A DNA stretch of 16,487 bases from the NCBI GenBank assembly GCA_003246805.1, contig QKDG01000157.1, positions 1 to 16,487 of the forward strand. The letters are read 5' to 3'. Positions 13,574 through 16,487 of this stretch are shown one piece after another (the first letter of the stretch is position 1; every line of letters starts with the position of its first letter). The position numbers and the translations under genes were made by a program. The notes beneath the pieces are model-generated. The model was not told where the DNA came from, did not search any database, and saw nothing but the letters and a program-made list of their open reading frames with translations. The stretch comes from Clostridia bacterium. GTDB lineage: Bacteria; Bacillota; Clostridia; Oscillospirales; Ruminococcaceae.

Positions 13574-14800
13574 ATGAAGTACGTAATTATCGGTAATTCA
13601 GCAGGAGCAATCGGCTGCGTTGAGGGAATTCGTTCAGTTGATACAGAAGGCGAAATCGTATTGATTTCAAATGAAGAATATCATACATATTCTCGCCCTC
13701 TGATTTCATATCTGATTTACGGCAAAACCGATGAGCAGAGAATGAAATACCGCCCTGACAGCTTTTATGACGACAATAAAGTAAACGCAATCTTAGGCAA
13801 GGAAGTTGTAAAGATTGACAAGGATAAAAAAGCCGTTGCTTTGAATGACGGCGAAGAAATAAGCTATGATAAACTGCTTGTAGCAACTGGTTCTGCACCA
13901 TTTGTTCCACCAATGCAGGGGCTTGACAAGGTTGACCACAAGTTCACATTTATGACCTTGAATGACGCTAAGGCACTTGAAGCTGAGATTTCCAAGGATA
14001 AAAAGGTGCTTATCGTGGGTGCTGGCCTTATCGGCTTAAAATGCGCTGAGGGTATTTGTTCAAAGGTAAAAAAGATAACTGTTGTAGATTTATCTGATAG
14101 AATTCTTCCAAGTATTCTTGACGAAGAGGGTTCAAAGCTGGTTCAAGCGCATATTGAGAAATCTGATGTAGAGTTTATTCTGGGCGACAGTGTAGCTGAG
14201 TTTTCTTCAAAGAAAGCAACACTGAAAAGCGGAAAATCAGTAGATTTTGACATAGTTGTAATAGCAGTTGGTGTTCGCCCTAATGTTTCATTGATAAAGG
14301 AAATCGGCGGAAATGTCAACAGAGGGATACTAACTGATGAAAAATGCAAGACAAGCCTTGACGATATTTATTCAGCAGGTGACTGTACAGAATCCTATGA
14401 TATTTCATGCTGCGAAAACAAGGTTATGGCGTTATTGCCAAATGCTTATATGCAGGGCGAATGTGCTGGTATAAACATGGCAGGCGGGGAAAAGCTATAT
14501 GATAAGGCTATCCCAATGAATGCTATCGGTTTCTTTGGCTATCATGTGATTACAGCAGGAACTTACTGCGGTGAAGTTTATGTTGAAAAAGAGGATGAAT
14601 CATACAAGAAGCTATTCACAAAGGATGGGTATCTTGTAGGCTATATGATGATTGGAAATGTTGCGAGAGCAGGCATCTATACTTCTTTAATAAAAGAAAA
14701 GACGCCTCTTGATTTAATCGACTTTGATATGATTAAGTCAAAACCACAGCTTATGGCGTTCTCAAAAACTGACCGTGCAAAGAAATTAAGCAAATCATAA
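13574..14800 (+). CDS. FAD/NAD(P)-dependent oxidoreductase subunit of glutamate synthase
   Basis: This 408-residue flavoprotein has an N-terminal FAD-binding motif GNSAGAIG (7-14), the ATGSAPFVPP segment (104-113), a second nucleotide-binding motif VGAGLIG (148-154) and the FAD-contacting YSAGDC (266-271). Asp172 at the end of the following strand (VVDLSDR) favours NADH over NADPH. It resembles rubredoxin reductase, NADH oxidase and the NirB N-terminal domain more than the classical GltD small subunit, so it replaces GltD in this operon. An in-frame GTG at 13565 overlaps the ferredoxin stop; ATG at 13574 is preferred because AAAGGTGA lies 5 bases upstream and the FAD motif then sits at its usual place. 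It probably passes NADH electrons to the ferredoxin subunit. Confidence 0.9.
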   Translation: MKYVIIGNSAGAIGCVEGIRSVDTEGEIVLISNEEYHTYSRPLISYLIYGKTDEQRMKYRPDSFYDDNKVNAILGKEVVKIDKDKKAVALNDGEEISYDKLLVATGSAPFVPPMQGLDKVDHKFTFMTLNDAKALEAEISKDKKVLIVGAGLIGLKCAEGICSKVKKITVVDLSDRILPSILDEEGSKLVQAHIEKSDVEFILGDSVAEFSSKKATLKSGKSVDFDIVVIAVGVRPNVSLIKEIGGNVNRGILTDEKCKTSLDDIYSAGDCTESYDISCCENKVMALLPNAYMQGECAGINMAGGEKLYDKAIPMNAIGFFGYHVITAGTYCGEVYVEKEDESYKKLFTKDGYLVGYMMIGNVARAGIYTSLIKEKTPLDLIDFDMIKSKPQLMAFSKTDRAKKLSKS

Positions 14801-14827
14801 ATAATCTTTTTGAAAGGATAGAGCTTC

Positions 14828-15547
14828 ATGAAAATAACAGCAGGTGAAATGCACTACAAGGTGCTTAATGATAAAATCAAAGCCTGTGTTGGCGAAACAG
14901 TAGAAATTGATAACTGTATCGGTCAACGCTATATAGGCTGCGGACGTAGTGACGGTGATATAATAATAAACGGAACACCGGGCAATGCACTGGGTGCTTA
15001 CCTTGATGGTGCTGATTTAATCGTAAACGGCAATGCGCAGGACGCTACCGGTGACACAATGAATGACGGTTCAATTACCATATATGGTTCATCGGGCGAT
15101 GCAACAGGCTATGCAATGCGTGGCGGTGTTATATATGTTCGTGACGGTGCCGGATACAGAGCTGGCATTCATATGAAATCATATAAGGAAAAGCTCCCTG
15201 TTCTTGTTATAGGCGGAGCAGCCGGATGCTTTTTGGGAGAATATCAGGCTGGTGGGCTTATCATTGTTCTCGGGCTTGGTTGCAAGGGAATTCCGGTTGG
15301 TGCTTTTTGTGGAACAGGAATGCACGGCGGTAAAATTGTTTTAAGAAGCGATGAGATTCCTGATGACTTGCCTAAGCAGGTTGTAACAAGGGAAGCTACA
15401 AAAGAGGATATGGCGGAGATTGATACCTATATTTCTGCTTATGCGGAAAAGTTTAAGGTTTCAAAAAAGGATATTATGGACCATAAATTCTTTGTTTTAT
15501 ATCCTGACACAAAAAATCCATACAAACAGCTTTACACACACAATTAA
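14828..15547 (+). CDS. Glutamate synthase GXGXG-domain subunit (GltB3 type)
   Basis: The 239-residue protein consists mainly of a glycine-rich right-handed beta-helix, the GXGXG domain found at the C-terminus of classical GltB. Repeats with G-x-x-G-x-x-x-G spacing run through residues about 35-180, for example CGRSDGDIIINGTPGNALG and GDTMNDGSITIYGSSGDATG. In fused glutamate synthase this domain is structural, holding the glutaminase and synthase domains so that ammonia can tunnel between them. The last 45 residues form a helical tail. GAAAGGAT lies 8 bases before the ATG, and the gene is 27 bases after the oxidoreductase. The similar domain in formylmethanofuran dehydrogenase subunit C is an alternative on fold alone, but the operon settles the role. 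Confidence 0.88.
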   Translation: MKITAGEMHYKVLNDKIKACVGETVEIDNCIGQRYIGCGRSDGDIIINGTPGNALGAYLDGADLIVNGNAQDATGDTMNDGSITIYGSSGDATGYAMRGGVIYVRDGAGYRAGIHMKSYKEKLPVLVIGGAAGCFLGEYQAGGLIIVLGLGCKGIPVGAFCGTGMHGGKIVLRSDEIPDDLPKQVVTREATKEDMAEIDTYISAYAEKFKVSKKDIMDHKFFVLYPDTKNPYKQLYTHN

Positions 15548-15559
15548 ATAGTGTATAAT
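15531..15559 (+). promoter_or_regulatory. glnA: Sigma-A-type promoter for glnA
   Basis: TTTACA (15531-15536) and TATAAT (15554-15559) are separated by 17 bases. The -35 box lies inside the end of the preceding gene. Transcription should start near 15566, giving a leader of about 100 bases with two stem-loops, so glnA can be expressed independently of the glutamate synthase operon. Confidence 0.7.
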
Positions 15560-15570
15560 TATACATTAGA

Positions 15571-15624
15571 GCATTTGTCTTTAATGCCGTAAGAGAATAA
15601 ATTCCTCGTCTTATGACGAGGAGT
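15571..15624 (+). promoter_or_regulatory. glnA: Structured glnA leader with mutually exclusive stems, candidate attenuator
   Basis: A small stem GCATT/AATGC (15571-15575 and 15583-15587) is followed by a strong hairpin ATTCCTCGTC/GACGAGGAGT (15601-15610 and 15615-15624, one T-G wobble) with a TTAT loop and then TTGTAATATATT. CGTAAGA (15588-15594) can instead pair with TCTTATG (15609-15615), which uses the loop and inner stem of the strong hairpin and would disrupt it. This resembles terminator/antiterminator switching, although the U tract is weak. It could also simply end leftover glutamate synthase transcripts. Confidence 0.45.
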
Positions 15625-15668
15625 TTGTAATATATTAATGTTTGCTAAGGAAATGTGAAGGTGTAACT

Positions 15669-16487
15669 ATGAATATTACTGAATATGAAGCATTGCAGTT
15701 TTTAGAGGATAATGACGTTAAATTTGTTCGTCTCGCATATTTTGATATCTTTGGGAAGATGAAGAATATCAGCATCATTTCTTCTGAGCTTAAAAGGGCT
15801 TTCGAATCAGGAATTCTGTTCGAAGCATCCTGCATAAAAGGTTTTAGGGATGTAGAGGAATATGATTTGCTGCTTTTTCCTGACCCTGATACCATGACAG
15901 TTCTGCCATGGCGCCCCCAGAGAGGGAAGGTAGTAAGATTTTATTGCAATATTAAGTATGCAGATGGCACTCCTTATGAGTGCGACAGCAGATATATTCT
16001 TAAAAATGCGTTGCTCAAAGCACAGGAAGAAGGATACACCGTTCAGATTGGCACTGAGTGTGAATTCTATCTGTTTGAACTTGATGAGAAGGGCCGCCCC
16101 ACTAAAATTCCTTTTGACAATGGCGGGTATTGTGATGTTGCTCCTCTTGACAAAGGTGAAAATGTAAGGCGTGAAGAAATGGGAATTCAGCCAGAAACAT
16201 CATATCATGAATCAGGCCCGGGGCAGAATGAAATTGATTTTCAATACAGCAATGCTTTATACGCCGCTGATAATCTTCAAACCTTTAAGAGTGTTGTAAA
16301 AAGCATAGCAAATATCAATGGTCTTTATTCATCCTTTATGCCTCTCCCGTTAAAGGAGCATTGTGGCAGCGGGCTTCACATAAACTTATCACTGCTAAGC
16401 AACGGAATCAATATTTTCAAGCAAGATAGTGATACTGATAATCACATTGCTGACAGTTTTATTGCAGGAATACTGAACAGAATAAAC
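15669..16487 (+). CDS. glnA: Glutamine synthetase type I (partial, 3' end outside window)
   Basis: The frame is open from ATG 15669 to the last base, giving 273 residues of an expected 440 or so. GSI features are clear: the N-terminal beta-grasp domain with RLAYFDIFGKMKNISI, the catalytic GTECEFYLF segment, ESGPGQNEIDF with its metal-binding glutamates, and HCGSGLHINLSL with the ammonium/glutamate-site histidine. GAAGGTG precedes the ATG. The adenylylation region and C-terminus are outside the window, so its class (GSI-alpha or GSI-beta) and feedback control cannot be judged. It is a second glutamine synthetase, unrelated in family to GSIII on the other side of the glutamate synthase operon. 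Some GSI relatives act on other amines, so a gamma-glutamyl-amine ligase is a minor alternative. Confidence 0.85.
   Translation, partial: MNITEYEALQFLEDNDVKFVRLAYFDIFGKMKNISIISSELKRAFESGILFEASCIKGFRDVEEYDLLLFPDPDTMTVLPWRPQRGKVVRFYCNIKYADGTPYECDSRYILKNALLKAQEEGYTVQIGTECEFYLFELDEKGRPTKIPFDNGGYCDVAPLDKGENVRREEMGIQPETSYHESGPGQNEIDFQYSNALYAADNLQTFKSVVKSIANINGLYSSFMPLPLKEHCGSGLHINLSLLSNGINIFKQDSDTDNHIADSFIAGILNRIN

Noticed and set aside
1..16487. CRISPR arrays, tRNA/rRNA genes, insertion sequences, attachment sites
   Set aside because: No regularly spaced repeats, RNA gene signatures, transposase or integrase frames, or paired terminal repeats were seen on either strand.

Overview
The window looks like chromosome from a low-GC, Gram-positive, anaerobic bacterium of the class Clostridia, plausibly an Oscillospiraceae/Ruminococcaceae-type gut organism. 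That placement is inferred from AT-rich codon use, strong AGGAGG-type ribosome sites, a type III glutamine synthetase, an Amt-PII fusion and an iron-sulphur-rich multi-subunit glutamate synthase. No rRNA, tRNA, CRISPR array, insertion sequence or phage gene was seen.

Left part (1-6160, accessory, visibly more AT-rich). It opens with the C-terminal FCD domain of a GntR-type regulator cut by the window edge. A YesL-family membrane protein and a cytoplasmic Cys-type sulfatase follow, probably part of a carbohydrate or sulfated-glycan locus. After a hairpin come a radical SAM/SPASM protein of the tungsten-cofactor-maturase type and a MoaD-like small protein; the tungsten aldehyde oxidoreductase expected beside them is absent from the window. 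A rhodanese lipoprotein (minus) and a Rieske-type non-haem iron oxygenase-like protein (plus) are then transcribed divergently from a shared control region.

Right part (6264-16487): a nitrogen-assimilation island. On the minus strand lie glnN (type III glutamine synthetase) and, downstream of it, an ammonium transporter fused to a PII domain. Divergently, on the plus strand, a five-gene operon encodes a split glutamate synthase: class II amidotransferase, ferredoxin-FMN synthase core, four-cluster ferredoxin, FAD/NAD(P) oxidoreductase and GXGXG subunit. It is followed by a second glutamine synthetase (type I, glnA), cut by the right edge and carrying its own promoter and a structured leader.

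Together these genes form a complete GS-GOGAT cycle: ammonium enters through Amt and is sensed by the fused PII, glutamine is made by one of two unrelated synthetase types, and glutamine plus 2-oxoglutarate is reduced to two glutamates. The glnN/glt intergenic region has two strong sigma-A-type promoters and a repeated TGCAA-containing element. The glnN, amt and glnA leaders each carry a stable hairpin, which suggests transcript-level nitrogen control.
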